Shown: positions 32,739 through 40,286, numbered from the stretch's first letter. The stretch: DNA of 40,286 bases from Candidatus Ornithomonoglobus merdipullorum (GCA_018714695.1 DVNB01000050.1:1-40286), one strand, 5' to 3'. Notes: generated from the sequence alone by a model not told the origin. Made by a program: numbers and translations.

Positions 32739-33641
32739 TTACCCAAGTCTCGGGAGATAAGTGTTCCATTCATTCTGAGGTATCCCCAGCATCGAAAGCG
32801 CCTTTTCCGCCGAAGTGCCCATATTCGACATAAGGCTCCTCACAGCGGCAAGCATACCCTCTACTCTGCCTTTGGCTTCGCCTTCAGCTCTGCCTTTGGC
32901 CTCGCCTTCAGCTCTGCCTTCCTCACGAGCCATTTTCTTCTCATCAAGCACATACATCTTTTGTGCATACTCTTCGTTAAACAATACATCCATTATATTG
33001 ATCACCTCCGATTTTCTTGATGTCAGAAATTCACATAGAATATCCTGTTCTACACACATGTCGATTATTCTTGCCATATTTTCACGGCTCCTGCCGTTTA
33101 TTCTTACCTGCTCGTCGCTTATCCTTGTGAACTTGATGTACTGGTCAAGGATGTTATTTTCCTTGCTCAGATGAATCACTTTTACCTCTGCTTCAAGTGA
33201 ACCCTTTACACCGCCGAATGATGTATCGGTAAGAGTCAGGATATCTTCGCTCAACTCTTCCGTTCCTGTATATACCATATAGAATCGCGGTACGGGCAAG
33301 CGTACGGCTTTTTTTCCGTAAAGGTTGCATTGGTTTTTGATCACAAATTCCCGAAGCTTTTCTATGCAGTATGAAGTCATCCTGTACGGGATGTTGTAGG
33401 ACCGGGTGCTCTGTGCTTCAAACAGACACAAGGTAAGCATTCCGACAGTGAAGGCAAGGTCATTGTGGAGTCCATTTATGAGTATGTTTTCTATTGTCAC
33501 ATCTCGTATGCTGTCAAGCTCCTCCTCGGTGACATCGGGCTTGAGGACCTTGCATAATTTACGCAGATATTTTGGTTCCCGAAACAGAGCGGAAAACACA
33601 CTGTCTTTTATGTTGCGCTTTATTTCATTTTCACTTGCCAT
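32739..33641 (-). CDS. Rpn-family PD-(D/E)XK nuclease / putative transposase
   Basis: 300 residues from ATG 33641 with GAGGAGG upstream; codons before it overlap the promoter. The nuclease core is visible: RDVTIENILINGLHNDLAF (Asp61), then CLFEAQST (Glu75, Gln77), the E-x-Q form typical of the Rpn/COG5464 group. The C-terminus is a charged tail with two exact copies of GRAEGEAK and a partial third, then a short helix ending LPRLG. These proteins promote RecA-independent DNA transfer in E. coli homologs and spread widely in gut Firmicutes. It lies beside a truncated gene. Confidence 0.87.
   Translation of the reverse strand: MASENEIKRNIKDSVFSALFREPKYLRKLCKVLKPDVTEEELDSIRDVTIENILINGLHNDLAFTVGMLTLCLFEAQSTRSYNIPYRMTSYCIEKLREFVIKNQCNLYGKKAVRLPVPRFYMVYTGTEELSEDILTLTDTSFGGVKGSLEAEVKVIHLSKENNILDQYIKFTRISDEQVRINGRSRENMARIIDMCVEQDILCEFLTSRKSEVINIMDVLFNEEYAQKMYVLDEKKMAREEGRAEGEAKGRAEGEAKGRVEGMLAAVRSLMSNMGTSAEKALSMLGIPQNEWNTYLPRLG
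32865..32922 (-). repeat. 24-bp tandem repeat in the Rpn gene tail
   Basis: Two nearly identical 24-base units (32865-32888 and 32889-32912) and the start of a third encode GRAEGEAK repeats. The unit count could vary by slippage without shifting the frame. Confidence 0.75.
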
Positions 33642-33666
33642 CGGCGCCGCCTCCTCGCTTTCCTTT

Positions 33667-33695
33667 AGTATATCATAAAAGCGAAGGATTTGCAA
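33667..33695 (-). promoter_or_regulatory. Promoter of the Rpn gene
   Basis: Minus-strand TTGCAA (33690-33695), 17-base spacer, TATACT (33667-33672). Confidence 0.7.
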
Positions 33696-33817
33696 TATCA
33701 ATAAAAAGAGTTTTTTATCTGTCCGTTTAAAAACCGCGCGTTCTAAAATCGGACAACCGGAAATAGAATGTAACATACGCACCCCGTGATGGGATGCACG
33801 ATCCGGAGGAGATTGAA

Positions 33818-34744
33818 ATGTATATAGCTGTAAACGAAGTGAGGAACGGCGCGTGCGGGATACTGGGAGTGCTCCCGGCGCAGCTGAGGCGGTATATGTG
33901 TAATATAGATCTTGAAGGGGCGGCGGAGCTGCGGCTCATCGCGGGACAGCCGTTGTCGGTAAGGTATGCCGACGGGGACTGTTATGTTACCTCACATTCG
34001 TCGCTCACAAGGATAGCTGCGGGAGGAGTCAGGGTGACGAGGGAGCAGATCGGCGAGTTAGTTGAACGGCTTACCGGCTCATCACTCTATTCCGTCAGGG
34101 ACGAGATACGGAACGGATACATAACCGTTGAGGGCGGGCACAGGGCGGGTATTGCCGGAACTGCGGTGACGGAGCATGGCTCGGTGGAGTTCATACGCGA
34201 TATATCCGCTGTGAGTATCCGTATCGCAAATGAGGTCATCGGTGCGGCTGACGAGGTCATGGGGCATATAGTTACGCCGGGAGGGATAAGGAGCGCTCTC
34301 ATCGTTTCACCGCCGGGGGCGGGGAAAACTACGATGCTTCGCGATATAACACGGCAGCTGTCGCTGGGGGGATATGCCGTGTCCGTTGCGGACGAGCGGT
34401 GCGAGATCGCAGCTATGCGCGAAGGACGCAGCGCGTTCGATCTCGGTCCGCTGACCACTGTCACGGACCACTGTCCCAAAGCCGCGGCGATGCTGATGCT
34501 CCTGCGGTCAATGTCGCCGGATGTGATCGTCACCGATGAGATCGGCACAAAAGCCGATGCGGAGGCGGTGACGAGCGCGATGAACGGCGGCGTTGCAGTG
34601 ATCGCTTCGGCGCACGGGCGTGATCTTGCACAGCTCATGCGCCGCGCAGAGACGGCTCGAGCTGCGGAGCTCTTTGAGCTCATAATAGTTTTGTCGCGCC
34701 GGCGCGGCCCCGGCACAATAGAGGAGATACGGGAGAATGCTTAG
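33818..34744 (+). CDS. spoIIIAA: Stage III sporulation protein AA
   Basis: 308 residues from ATG 33818 with CGGAGGAG (33803-33810) upstream. The N-terminal part has VRDEIRNGYITVEGGHRAGI. The ATPase core has Walker A SPPGAGKTT (about 163-171), DERCEIAAMREG, Walker B DVIVTDEIG and ASAHGRDL. SpoIIIAA is the secretion-ATPase-like motor of the SpoIIIA-SpoIIQ channel between mother cell and forespore. A sigma-E promoter is expected, but only a weak CATACG -10-like sequence (33774) is visible. It begins an eight-gene operon in canonical order. Confidence 0.95.
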   Translation: MYIAVNEVRNGACGILGVLPAQLRRYMCNIDLEGAAELRLIAGQPLSVRYADGDCYVTSHSSLTRIAAGGVRVTREQIGELVERLTGSSLYSVRDEIRNGYITVEGGHRAGIAGTAVTEHGSVEFIRDISAVSIRIANEVIGAADEVMGHIVTPGGIRSALIVSPPGAGKTTMLRDITRQLSLGGYAVSVADERCEIAAMREGRSAFDLGPLTTVTDHCPKAAAMLMLLRSMSPDVIVTDEIGTKADAEAVTSAMNGGVAVIASAHGRDLAQLMRRAETARAAELFELIIVLSRRRGPGTIEEIRENA

Positions 34745-35240
34745 GTTTTCGGGAGCACTGATGATCTGCCTTTGCTGCATATGGGCAGGGTTTTCGGCGG
34801 CGGACCGGCTCCGGAGGCGCCGGGATTTCCTTGTTCGGTTCGGGACTTCGCTTGCGGTGCTTGAGACGGAGATAGAGTTCGGCAGACGCACTCTTGCCGC
34901 GATATTTTCCGGCATGGACACCGACGGGCTGCTCTACGGATTTTACAGCCGCTGTGCCGGAAAGGTCGCGGATATGGGGATAAAGAGGGCGTGGTCGGAG
35001 GCTGCCGATGCCGTTTCGGGGAGGGCGGCGCTCACCGACGGCGACCGTGAGGTGATCCGCTCGCTCGGCTCCGAGCTGGGCATGAGTGACGTGATGGGGC
35101 AGAAACGAGCTATAGAACGCACCTCTGAGCTGCTTTCGGAAAGAGCGGCAGAAGCGGGCGCGGACTGCGAAAGACTCACGAGAGTTTACCGCGGCTGCGG
35201 GCTGCTCTCCGGCGCCTTCGCGGTGCTTATGCTTATGTAG
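34737..35240 (+). CDS. spoIIIAB: Stage III sporulation protein AB
   Basis: 167 residues. An N-terminal membrane helix (residues 4-22) is followed by a helical domain (FGTSLAVLETEIEFGRRTL) and a second helix at the C-terminus (GCGLLSGAFAVLMLM), the plan of type II secretion F-like proteins. It overlaps spoIIIAA by eight bases. In the operon it acts in the mother-cell membrane around the engulfed forespore as part of the SpoIIIA complex. Confidence 0.92.
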   Translation: MLRFSGALMICLCCIWAGFSAADRLRRRRDFLVRFGTSLAVLETEIEFGRRTLAAIFSGMDTDGLLYGFYSRCAGKVADMGIKRAWSEAADAVSGRAALTDGDREVIRSLGSELGMSDVMGQKRAIERTSELLSERAAEAGADCERLTRVYRGCGLLSGAFAVLMLM

Positions 35241-35258
35241 CTGAAAGGATGTAATGGC

Positions 35259-35453
35259 ATGAACATAGACCTGATATTTCAGATCGCGGGGGTAGGCATA
35301 GTCGTGGCGGTAATAAATCAGCTGCTGACCCGCGCGGGCAGGGACGAGCAGGCGCTGCTCATAACGATCGCCGGATTGGTGGCGGTGCTGTTCATCCTGA
35401 CCGAACAGATAGGCACACTGTTCGAGTCGATAAAACGCATATTCGGATTATGA
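35259..35453 (+). CDS. spoIIIAC: Stage III sporulation protein AC
   Basis: 64 residues, two membrane helices, with the conserved FQIAGVGIVVAVINQLL and GRDEQALLITIAGLVAVL blocks. It is a full-length, very conserved small membrane subunit of the channel. AAAGGAT precedes the start. Its stop overlaps the spoIIIAD start (ATGA). Confidence 0.95.
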   Translation: MNIDLIFQIAGVGIVVAVINQLLTRAGRDEQALLITIAGLVAVLFILTEQIGTLFESIKRIFGL

Positions 35454-35845
35454 GTGAAATAATTCGTATTATAGGTATCGGCTTTGCGGGAGGCATGCTG
35501 GCACTGATGCTGAGGAAGCACAGACCTGAGTTTGCACTCTTCATTGGTCTTGTGACCTCGGCGGTGATACTCGCGGGGACGGTCGAGTGGGTGAGCGGCA
35601 TAATGACAGGACTGCGGCAGCTCATAGAGAACTGCGGTGTTGATACCGCATATTTCTCCATGATCGTAAAGGTGGTCGGGACCGCGTATATATCGCAGTT
35701 CGCAGCCGAGATACTGCGTGACAGCGGAGAGAATGCGGTCGCATCAAAGGTCGAGGCGGCGGGGAAGATATGCATCCTTGCGCTTACGCTGCCGGTGCTT
35801 GCGTCATTTATGGAGCTTTGTATAGGGGTGGTGAACAGTGTATGA
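35450..35845 (+). CDS. spoIIIAD: Stage III sporulation protein AD
   Basis: 131 residues and about four membrane helices, with IIRIIGIGFAGGMLALMLRK near the start, VKVVGTAYISQFAAEILRDS in the middle and ILALTLPVLASFMELC at the end, all family hallmarks. The start overlaps spoIIIAC and the stop overlaps spoIIIAE, so translation is tightly coupled. Confidence 0.95.
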   Translation: MSEIIRIIGIGFAGGMLALMLRKHRPEFALFIGLVTSAVILAGTVEWVSGIMTGLRQLIENCGVDTAYFSMIVKVVGTAYISQFAAEILRDSGENAVASKVEAAGKICILALTLPVLASFMELCIGVVNSV

Positions 35846-36918
35846 GACGTATTGCTGCCGTTACTGCAGTGCTTGTGCTGCTTTTTTCGCTGCCTGTCTG
35901 CGCCGAAGGGCTGTCGGTGCCGGATATAGACGGGTATGCCGGATTCGGTGAGACGGTATCGGAGATAGCAAGCGGCTCGTTCTCACTCGATCCTATAGAT
36001 ATACTCAACAATGTTATAGACGGGATAATGGCGGAGCTGCGCTCGTTTGCGTCTGACGCGGCTGTGATAACGGTGATGGCTCTGCTCTCATCCGCGGTCG
36101 GGACTCTTAATACACCGCTTGGGGAGAGCGCGGCGGGGAGGGCTTCGTTTTTCGCGTTTTTCACCGTGATAAGCGGACTTGCGCTCTCATGCTTTCAGAC
36201 TGCGCTCACCTACGGGACAGAGGTCATATCGCTTATGACGGGTTTTATGACAAAGCTTACACCGGTACTCGTTTTGATGCTGTTTACCTGCTGCAAGACG
36301 GCAAGCGCGGCGGCTTTTGAGCCTGTGCTCTCTGCGGCGGTGTTTGTCGTATCGGTGGTCATAGAGAAATGCCTTGTGCCGCTTATGACTTTCTCGGCTG
36401 TGCTCTCGGTTGCCGGAAATATCGGTGACAGGTCAAAAATATCGGGATTTATAAAAATAGTGAGGTCGGTGACGAAGTGGCTGATGGCTTTGGTGATAAC
36501 TTTGTTCACGGGAATAAACGCGATCTACGGATTTTCAGCCGCGGCGCTTGACGCTGTGGGCGCAAAGACGATCAAGTTTGCGGTGGGCAGTCTTGTGCCG
36601 GTCGTCGGCGGCTTTTTGTCGGACACGCTCGAAACGGTCGCGTCATCGGCGAGCCTGCTCAAAAATGCCGCGGGCATATCGGGGATGCTCATCATCTGCG
36701 GCATATGCGTTACGCCTGTCATAAAGATCGGCATAATGCAGCTCCTTTTGAAGCTTGCGGCGGCTATGACGGAGCCGGTGACGGACGGAAGGATCTCGTC
36801 GATGATATGGGACATGAGCGAGGCGGTGACATCGGTGTTCGGGACGGTCATACTCACGGCGGTGCTGTTTCTTATAAACATATGTATAATACTTACCGCG
36901 ACGGGTGTTTCCGGTTAA
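35842..36918 (+). CDS. spoIIIAE: Stage III sporulation protein AE
   Basis: 358 residues from ATG 35842, which overlaps the spoIIIAD stop as ATGA; upstream codons would lie wholly within spoIIIAD. It has a signal-peptide-like start (MRRIAAVTAVLVLLFSLPVC), an extracellular segment, then about eight membrane helices; ISGFIKIVRSVTKWLMALV and GAKTIKFAVGSLVPVVGGFL are conserved. It is the large membrane subunit of the SpoIIIA complex. Confidence 0.94.
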   Translation: MRRIAAVTAVLVLLFSLPVCAEGLSVPDIDGYAGFGETVSEIASGSFSLDPIDILNNVIDGIMAELRSFASDAAVITVMALLSSAVGTLNTPLGESAAGRASFFAFFTVISGLALSCFQTALTYGTEVISLMTGFMTKLTPVLVLMLFTCCKTASAAAFEPVLSAAVFVVSVVIEKCLVPLMTFSAVLSVAGNIGDRSKISGFIKIVRSVTKWLMALVITLFTGINAIYGFSAAALDAVGAKTIKFAVGSLVPVVGGFLSDTLETVASSASLLKNAAGISGMLIICGICVTPVIKIGIMQLLLKLAAAMTEPVTDGRISSMIWDMSEAVTSVFGTVILTAVLFLINICIILTATGVSG

Positions 36919-36928
36919 GGAGGTATGT

Positions 36929-37378
36929 ATGCGAACATATATAATATCCGTGGCTGCGGCGGCGGTGATCTCTGCGATGGTAAATATGATCGCTCCGGAG
37001 AGGTGGTCTAAGTATGTGGGCATGGCTACCGGGCTGGTGGTGGTGATGTGCATAGCGCAGCCGGTATTTTCGCTTTTTCACGAAGATGTGTTCGAGGGCT
37101 TTTCATACGCGGCTGAGTACGGCGCAGGGGCAGGCGAGGAGATGCTCCGGGAGGAGGTAAAGCGGGAGCTTTGCGAGCGTGTCGAGGAGGACGCCGCGGC
37201 GCGGCTCAAGTCGGAGTTCGGAAGGGAATGCAGGGTGGAGGCGGAGATCGCGGTGAATGAGAACGCGGAGATCACGGGAGTGGAGAGCATGGTCATCTAC
37301 GGCGACGGACTGGATGCAGCGGCGCTTGCGCGTATGCGTGAGGTCTACGGAGTTTCCGATGTGACGATAGGACGCTGA
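36929..37378 (+). CDS. spoIIIAF: Stage III sporulation protein AF
   Basis: 149 residues from ATG 36929 with AAGGAGG (36917-36923). Two N-terminal helices (about 4-22 and 29-46, with YVGMATGLVVVMCIAQPV) precede an acidic soluble domain that resembles the ring-forming folds of SpoIIIAG and SpoIIIAH. A full-length subunit with no defect. Confidence 0.9.
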   Translation: MRTYIISVAAAAVISAMVNMIAPERWSKYVGMATGLVVVMCIAQPVFSLFHEDVFEGFSYAAEYGAGAGEEMLREEVKRELCERVEEDAAARLKSEFGRECRVEAEIAVNENAEITGVESMVIYGDGLDAAALARMREVYGVSDVTIGR

Positions 37379-37393
37379 CTTGAGGTGACAGGC

Positions 37394-37861
37394 ATGGACA
37401 TGAAGCGGATAAGCAATTTCTTAAAAAGCAGGAATAATCGCATAATGCTCGTAATATTAATAATTGGGATCGCAATTATAGCCGTTTCGGGCAGGCTGCC
37501 GAGGGATGACGGCGCGGTCGAGACCGGGCAGGAGACGGCGGAATACAGTGGAGAGGAGGAGAGGCTCGGAGAGATATTATCTGAGATCGACGGCGCCGGA
37601 GAGGTGTCGGTCATGATCTCGTACGTTTCAACAATGGAAAAGGACATAGCGTACGACAGCGGGAAAGAGCGCGCGGTGACGTCGGGGGGAGACGTTGTTG
37701 TAACGCGCGAGATATATCCGGAGGTGAAAGGTGTAATAGTGATAGCGGACGGCGCGGGAGATCCGTCCGTCAGACAGGCGATAAAGGAGGCGGTCACGGC
37801 GGTGACCGGAGCCGGGGCAAACCGTGTATGCGTCTATGAGCGCAGGACGGACAGTCCGTGA
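37394..37861 (+). CDS. spoIIIAG: Stage III sporulation protein AG
   Basis: 155 residues. ATG 37394 is preferred to GTG 37385 because GAGGTGA (37382-37388) then has a five-base spacing. A single N-terminal helix (IMLVILIIGIAIIAVSG) is followed by the ring-building motif: LGEILSEIDGAGEVSVMISY, then YPEVKGVIVIADGAGDPSVR. SpoIIIAG forms a large ring on the mother-cell side of the feeding channel. Confidence 0.94.
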   Translation: MDMKRISNFLKSRNNRIMLVILIIGIAIIAVSGRLPRDDGAVETGQETAEYSGEEERLGEILSEIDGAGEVSVMISYVSTMEKDIAYDSGKERAVTSGGDVVVTREIYPEVKGVIVIADGAGDPSVRQAIKEAVTAVTGAGANRVCVYERRTDSP

Positions 37862-37931
37862 TAAGGGTGCGCCGAGCGGGGCTCGCGGCCCGTAATAACG
37901 GCGCGCCGCGCCGAAAACGTTTGGAGATGGG
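37862..37931. other. GC-rich gap inside the spoIIIA operon
   Basis: A 70-base, GC-rich gap that holds GAGC-GGG-GCTC (37874-37884) and further GCGCC/GGCGC inverted pairs. All other junctions in the operon are short or overlapping, so this hairpin cluster could slow transcription or mark an mRNA processing point between AG and AH. Confidence 0.4.
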
Positions 37932-38567
37932 ATGATGATATTGAAGAAGAAAGAGATCATTGCCGCGTCCCTGGTGGTGCTGATAGGGATGGCGGGTTAC
38001 CTGAACTGGTCGTATCAGGACACGGTAAGGGTAAGGGATAACGAGAGCTATGTTGAGACCGGTAAGACGCTCGGCGAAGCGGAGATGGTCTCGGCGGACA
38101 ACAGTGCCGAGGAGACGACTGCGGCACCCGGAACGACCGAGGCGGCGGAGACTGCCGAATCAGCGAACGCATCGGGCGGTGAGGAAGCTCCGGCGGAGAC
38201 GGAAAACGCGGTCGGCGCGACGCAGTACTTCGAGGAGGCAAAGATGAACAGAGAATCCGCGAGAGCGTCGGCGACGGAGATGCTGAAGGCGACGTCTGCG
38301 GATGAGTCGATCGACGAGGCTACGCGCGCGCTCGCGGGAGAAAAGCTTATCGCCTGCGCCGCGGATATAGAGCTTGAAAATCAGATCGAGAGTATTGCCG
38401 CGGCAAAGGGCTACAGCGAGGTCTGCGCCTACATAAACGAGGGAGCCGCAACGCTTGCGGTAAGGAGCGAAGGGCTTGACGGAGACGATATAGCAAAGCT
38501 GACGGACATAGTGACCGGCAGCTCGGAGATCCCGGCGGACAGCGTAAGGATAGTGGAGGTGAAGTGA
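37932..38567 (+). CDS. spoIIIAH: Stage III sporulation protein AH
   Basis: 211 residues. A single helix (about 9-24, IIAASLVVLIGMAGYLNWSY) is followed by a low-complexity Ala/Glu/Thr linker (about 45-95) and the ring-building domain with YFEEAKMNRESARASATEML and the late GDDIAKLTDIVTGSSEIPAD. SpoIIIAH docks with SpoIIQ from the forespore across the intermembrane space. GGAGAT precedes the start. It is the last spoIIIA gene. Confidence 0.94.
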   Translation: MMILKKKEIIAASLVVLIGMAGYLNWSYQDTVRVRDNESYVETGKTLGEAEMVSADNSAEETTAAPGTTEAAETAESANASGGEEAPAETENAVGATQYFEEAKMNRESARASATEMLKATSADESIDEATRALAGEKLIACAADIELENQIESIAAAKGYSEVCAYINEGAATLAVRSEGLDGDDIAKLTDIVTGSSEIPADSVRIVEVK

Positions 38568-38642
38568 GACAGAAGCTGAGAATTGAAAATCGAAAGCTGA
38601 GGGTTTATAGGGAGCAAATGTGTTTTGGTTTGCAATTTGATA

Positions 38643-38671
38643 TTGCATAACCGTTTTGCATATGGTATAAT
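38643..38671 (+). promoter_or_regulatory. Promoter of the Asp23 gene
   Basis: TTGCAT (38643-38648), 17-base spacer, TATAAT (38666-38671). It allows expression of the Asp23 gene apart from the sporulation operon. Confidence 0.78.
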
Positions 38672-38749
38672 AATGATAAGAACCGCGGATGCAGAATAGC
38701 TTACCGCATTGTACACTCATGAAAATATCATATGCAGGAGGGTTTTACA

Positions 38750-39244
38750 ATGGATGAAGAACTCAAAAATGTGACCGAACCGGAGGAAGCTGCGGAGACG
38801 GCGCAGCCGGAAGAGACCGCCCCCGAAACTACGGAGCCGATAGAGGCCGAGGCGGAAGCCGAGGAGGAGTCGATAGGCAACATAAAGATCTCGGTGGATG
38901 TGGTATCGACGATAGCGGGTATAGCCGCGTCGGAGATAGAGGGCGTATCGTGTATGTACACGTCGTTCGTTGACGGCGTGGCGCAAAGGCTCGGCGCGAG
39001 GAAGAGCGCGTCAAAGGGCGTAAGAGTCGATATGACGGAAAACAGCGTCGTTATCGATCTGTATATCGTTGTTGAGTACGGAGTGAAGATCCCCGAGCTC
39101 GCATGGGAGATACAGGAGAACGTCAAGAACAATGTGGAGTCCATGACAGGACTCGCAGTCGATAAGGTGAATATCCATATCGAAGGAATAAGCTTTGGAG
39201 GCGCCGGCGACATAACGGCGGAGCCCGAGGACGTGACAGATTGA
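38750..39244 (+). CDS. Asp23/Gls24 family envelope protein
   Basis: 164 residues from ATG 38750 with GGAGGG upstream. The first 45 residues are an acidic Glu/Ala/Thr/Pro tail that many homologs lack. The Asp23 domain follows: IGNIKISVDVVSTIAGIAAS, EIEGVSCM, GVRVDMTENSVVIDLYIVVE and the late VDKVNIHIEGISF. In Gram-positive bacteria these proteins line the inner membrane face and relate to cell-envelope stress. In Clostridia this gene commonly follows spoIIIAH, then nusB; here a terminator follows instead. Confidence 0.92.
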   Translation: MDEELKNVTEPEEAAETAQPEETAPETTEPIEAEAEAEEESIGNIKISVDVVSTIAGIAASEIEGVSCMYTSFVDGVAQRLGARKSASKGVRVDMTENSVVIDLYIVVEYGVKIPELAWEIQENVKNNVESMTGLAVDKVNIHIEGISFGGAGDITAEPEDVTD

Positions 39245-39252
39245 TAAAAAAA

Positions 39253-39298
39253 GCGGATACCCATGCTGCCGAAACGGCAGCAGAGTATTCGCATTTTT
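39253..39298 (+). terminator. Rho-independent terminator, two-tier stem
   Basis: GCGGATAC (39253-39260) pairs with GTATTCGC (39285-39292), and GCTGCCG-AAA-CGGCAGC is stacked inside. TTTTT follows. Confidence 0.87.
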
Positions 39299-39362
39299 GC
39301 GTTGTTGAGAAAACTGCCATTTATCTAATGAGATCGATCCGGTAGTGAAGGAGGAAATCAGG

Positions 39363-40073
39363 ATGCGTATCGCGGTTTGTGATGATGAAACGAGTGCATT
39401 AAAACAGACAAGCAATACTGTGAAAAAAGTGTTTGATGAAATGGGATTAAAATATCTGATAGATCAATTTAGTGATGCAACAGAAATGTTAAGCAGCGGA
39501 AAACAATATGATGTTGTTTTTCTTGATATCGAGCTTCGAGATCAAAACAGAAACGGTGTATGGGCCGCAAAGATGTTAAAGAAAGAAAATAAGGATTGCA
39601 TAATTATTTTTATCACCAACTATGAAGAATATATTGACGAGGTGATAGAGAAATACGCGTTTCGCTATTGGTCAAAACCGATCGATGAATATAGGCTGCG
39701 CAAGAGCATAAGATCCATAATCGAGCGGACGAAAAACATAATTACAGAGGAGCATGGAACAAAGAATAAACTGAAGATCCCGATGCGGGACATAATATAT
39801 ATCACACCGCAGGGCAAGCATTGCAAGGTCGTGACGATAGAGAATGAGTACATAGTAACGGAAAGCTTTAAGGAATTCAAAATCAAGCTTACGACGCAGA
39901 ATTTTTGTGAATGCCATGGGAGTTATTGTGTAAATCTTGATTTTGTGGAAAATTACACAAAAACAGAAGTTTCTATGTTTAGCGGTATGAAAAAATACAC
40001 TGTACATATGTCAAGACGGCATTACAAGAATTTTAAGGAACAAATGTTTATTATGGGAGGCGAAAGAGTATGA
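39363..40073 (+). CDS. LytTR-type response regulator (AgrA-like)
   Basis: 236 residues from ATG 39363, with AAGGAGGA (39347-39354). The receiver domain has the acidic pair CDDE (Asp7, Asp8), phosphoacceptor Asp55 in VVFLDIEL, the threonine in IIFITNYEEY and the lysine in YWSKPID. A LytTR DNA-binding domain follows from about residue 135 (IPMRDIIYITPQGKHCKVVT, ECHGSYCVNLDFVENY). This architecture controls peptide quorum sensing or bacteriocin genes in AgrA and its relatives. The sensor gene starts within the stop codon. Codons are more AT-rich than in the spoIIIA block. Confidence 0.9.
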   Translation: MRIAVCDDETSALKQTSNTVKKVFDEMGLKYLIDQFSDATEMLSSGKQYDVVFLDIELRDQNRNGVWAAKMLKKENKDCIIIFITNYEEYIDEVIEKYAFRYWSKPIDEYRLRKSIRSIIERTKNIITEEHGTKNKLKIPMRDIIYITPQGKHCKVVTIENEYIVTESFKEFKIKLTTQNFCECHGSYCVNLDFVENYTKTEVSMFSGMKKYTVHMSRRHYKNFKEQMFIMGGERV

Positions 40074-40286
40074 TGGCTGCGGTGGATCTATTGCTATCTT
40101 TTGGATTTGAATGTTTGATTTTGATATATTATACAAATTCCACTATGTTCCCACGAAAGAATTACATATGGTCTGATCTGAGTATAGTTCTGGGATATAT
40201 CATGCTCTATATTATATCGCTATATTATAATCCGTCTTTAAATGCTGCCGCATTTATTATGGTGAACTTTGCTGTGATTTACATAT
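40070..40286 (+). CDS. Probable sensor histidine kinase, N-terminal part
   Basis: ATG 40070 overlaps the regulator's TGA, with GGAGG 13 bases upstream. The 72 visible codons encode two to three hydrophobic helices (VDLLLSFGFECLILIYYTN, LSIVLGYIMLYIISLYY, AAAFIMVNFAVIYI) and run off the window. Position and topology suit the polytopic sensor domain of a GHKL kinase of the AgrC type. The kinase domain lies outside, so the call rests on context. Confidence 0.65.
   Translation, partial: MMAAVDLLLSFGFECLILIYYTNSTMFPRKNYIWSDLSIVLGYIMLYIISLYYNPSLNAAAFIMVNFAVIYI

Noticed and set aside
32865-32922. CRISPR-like array
   Set aside because: The repeats are directly adjacent, with no spacers, and lie within a coding frame.
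33753-33781. Sigma-E promoter for spoIIIAA
   Set aside because: CATACGCA at 33774 resembles a -10, but no acceptable -35 lies at the right spacing, so it is not listed as a feature.
38568-38610. Short repeated GAAGCTGAG / GAAAGCTGAG after spoIIIAH
   Set aside because: Two imperfect copies in a small gap, with no structure or promoter relation, are most likely chance or a decayed repeat.

Overview
The window looks like chromosomal DNA from a spore-forming member of the class Clostridia (Firmicutes/Bacillota), most likely an uncultured gut lineage near Oscillospirales or its relatives. The main reasons are a complete spoIIIAA-AH sporulation operon, strong Gram-positive Shine-Dalgarno sequences, many near-consensus sigma-A promoters (TTGACA-N17-TATAAT), Rho-independent terminators, a dimeric glycyl-tRNA synthetase with a zinc-ribbon-like insert, and cell-surface proteins of BspA-LRR, GLUG and vWA types. 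Base composition by eye is about 50 percent GC, with heavy use of ATA, AGA and AGG codons. The class is well supported. The order is an inference.

Layout: (1) 1-4580 is a surface-protein region with a 5'-truncated BspA-type LRR/Ig-like protein and a secreted GLUG beta-helix protein that may carry a C-terminal frameshift. (2) 4641-10865 is a tight housekeeping operon, comEC-holA-HAD phosphatase-pepD-trpF. (3) 10874-14135 holds mgtE behind a long structured leader, converging on glyS across a perfect 23-bp bidirectional terminator. (4) 14250-15708 is a membrane glycosyltransferase preceded by a possible 31-codon leader ORF. (5) 15717-19842 is a GntR/YtrA-type regulator, an ABC ATPase and two paralogous permeases, then an AAA ATPase with a PD-(D/E)XK tail. 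The second permease and the AAA ATPase carry near-identical 33-bp double-palindrome operators. (6) 19851-22601 is a LUD-domain protein, an acidic secreted protein and a translationally coupled 49-residue peptide. (7) 22636-24060 is a hairpin-packed leader followed by a sugar-nucleotidyltransferase-like gene. (8) 24112-28604 is a heterodimeric ABC exporter and a hexapeptide acetyltransferase. (9) 28603-31850 holds an uncharacterised minus-strand gene, a rubredoxin/glutamate-synthase-like fusion and a TIGR04076 protein. (10) 31850-33695 is a vWA-protein remnant abutting an Rpn/PD-(D/E)XK transposase-family gene. (11) 33818-39298 is the spoIIIA operon and an Asp23 protein. (12) 39363-end is an AT-richer LytTR response regulator and the start of its probable sensor kinase.

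The least explained signals are four. First, two inverted copies of a hairpin repeat (22774-22845 and 29745-29824) keep their pairing while the inner stem sequence changes, and one copy sits inside a roughly 330-bp run of successive hairpins. Second, the duplicated operator suggests shared control of an ABC permease and an AAA-nuclease. Third, a small peptide gene is coupled to a secreted protein whose 3' end changes codon usage. Fourth, the mgtE leader is structured but does not match the M-box consensus by eye. No rRNA, tRNA or CRISPR array was seen. All assignments were made by reading the sequence; no database search was run.
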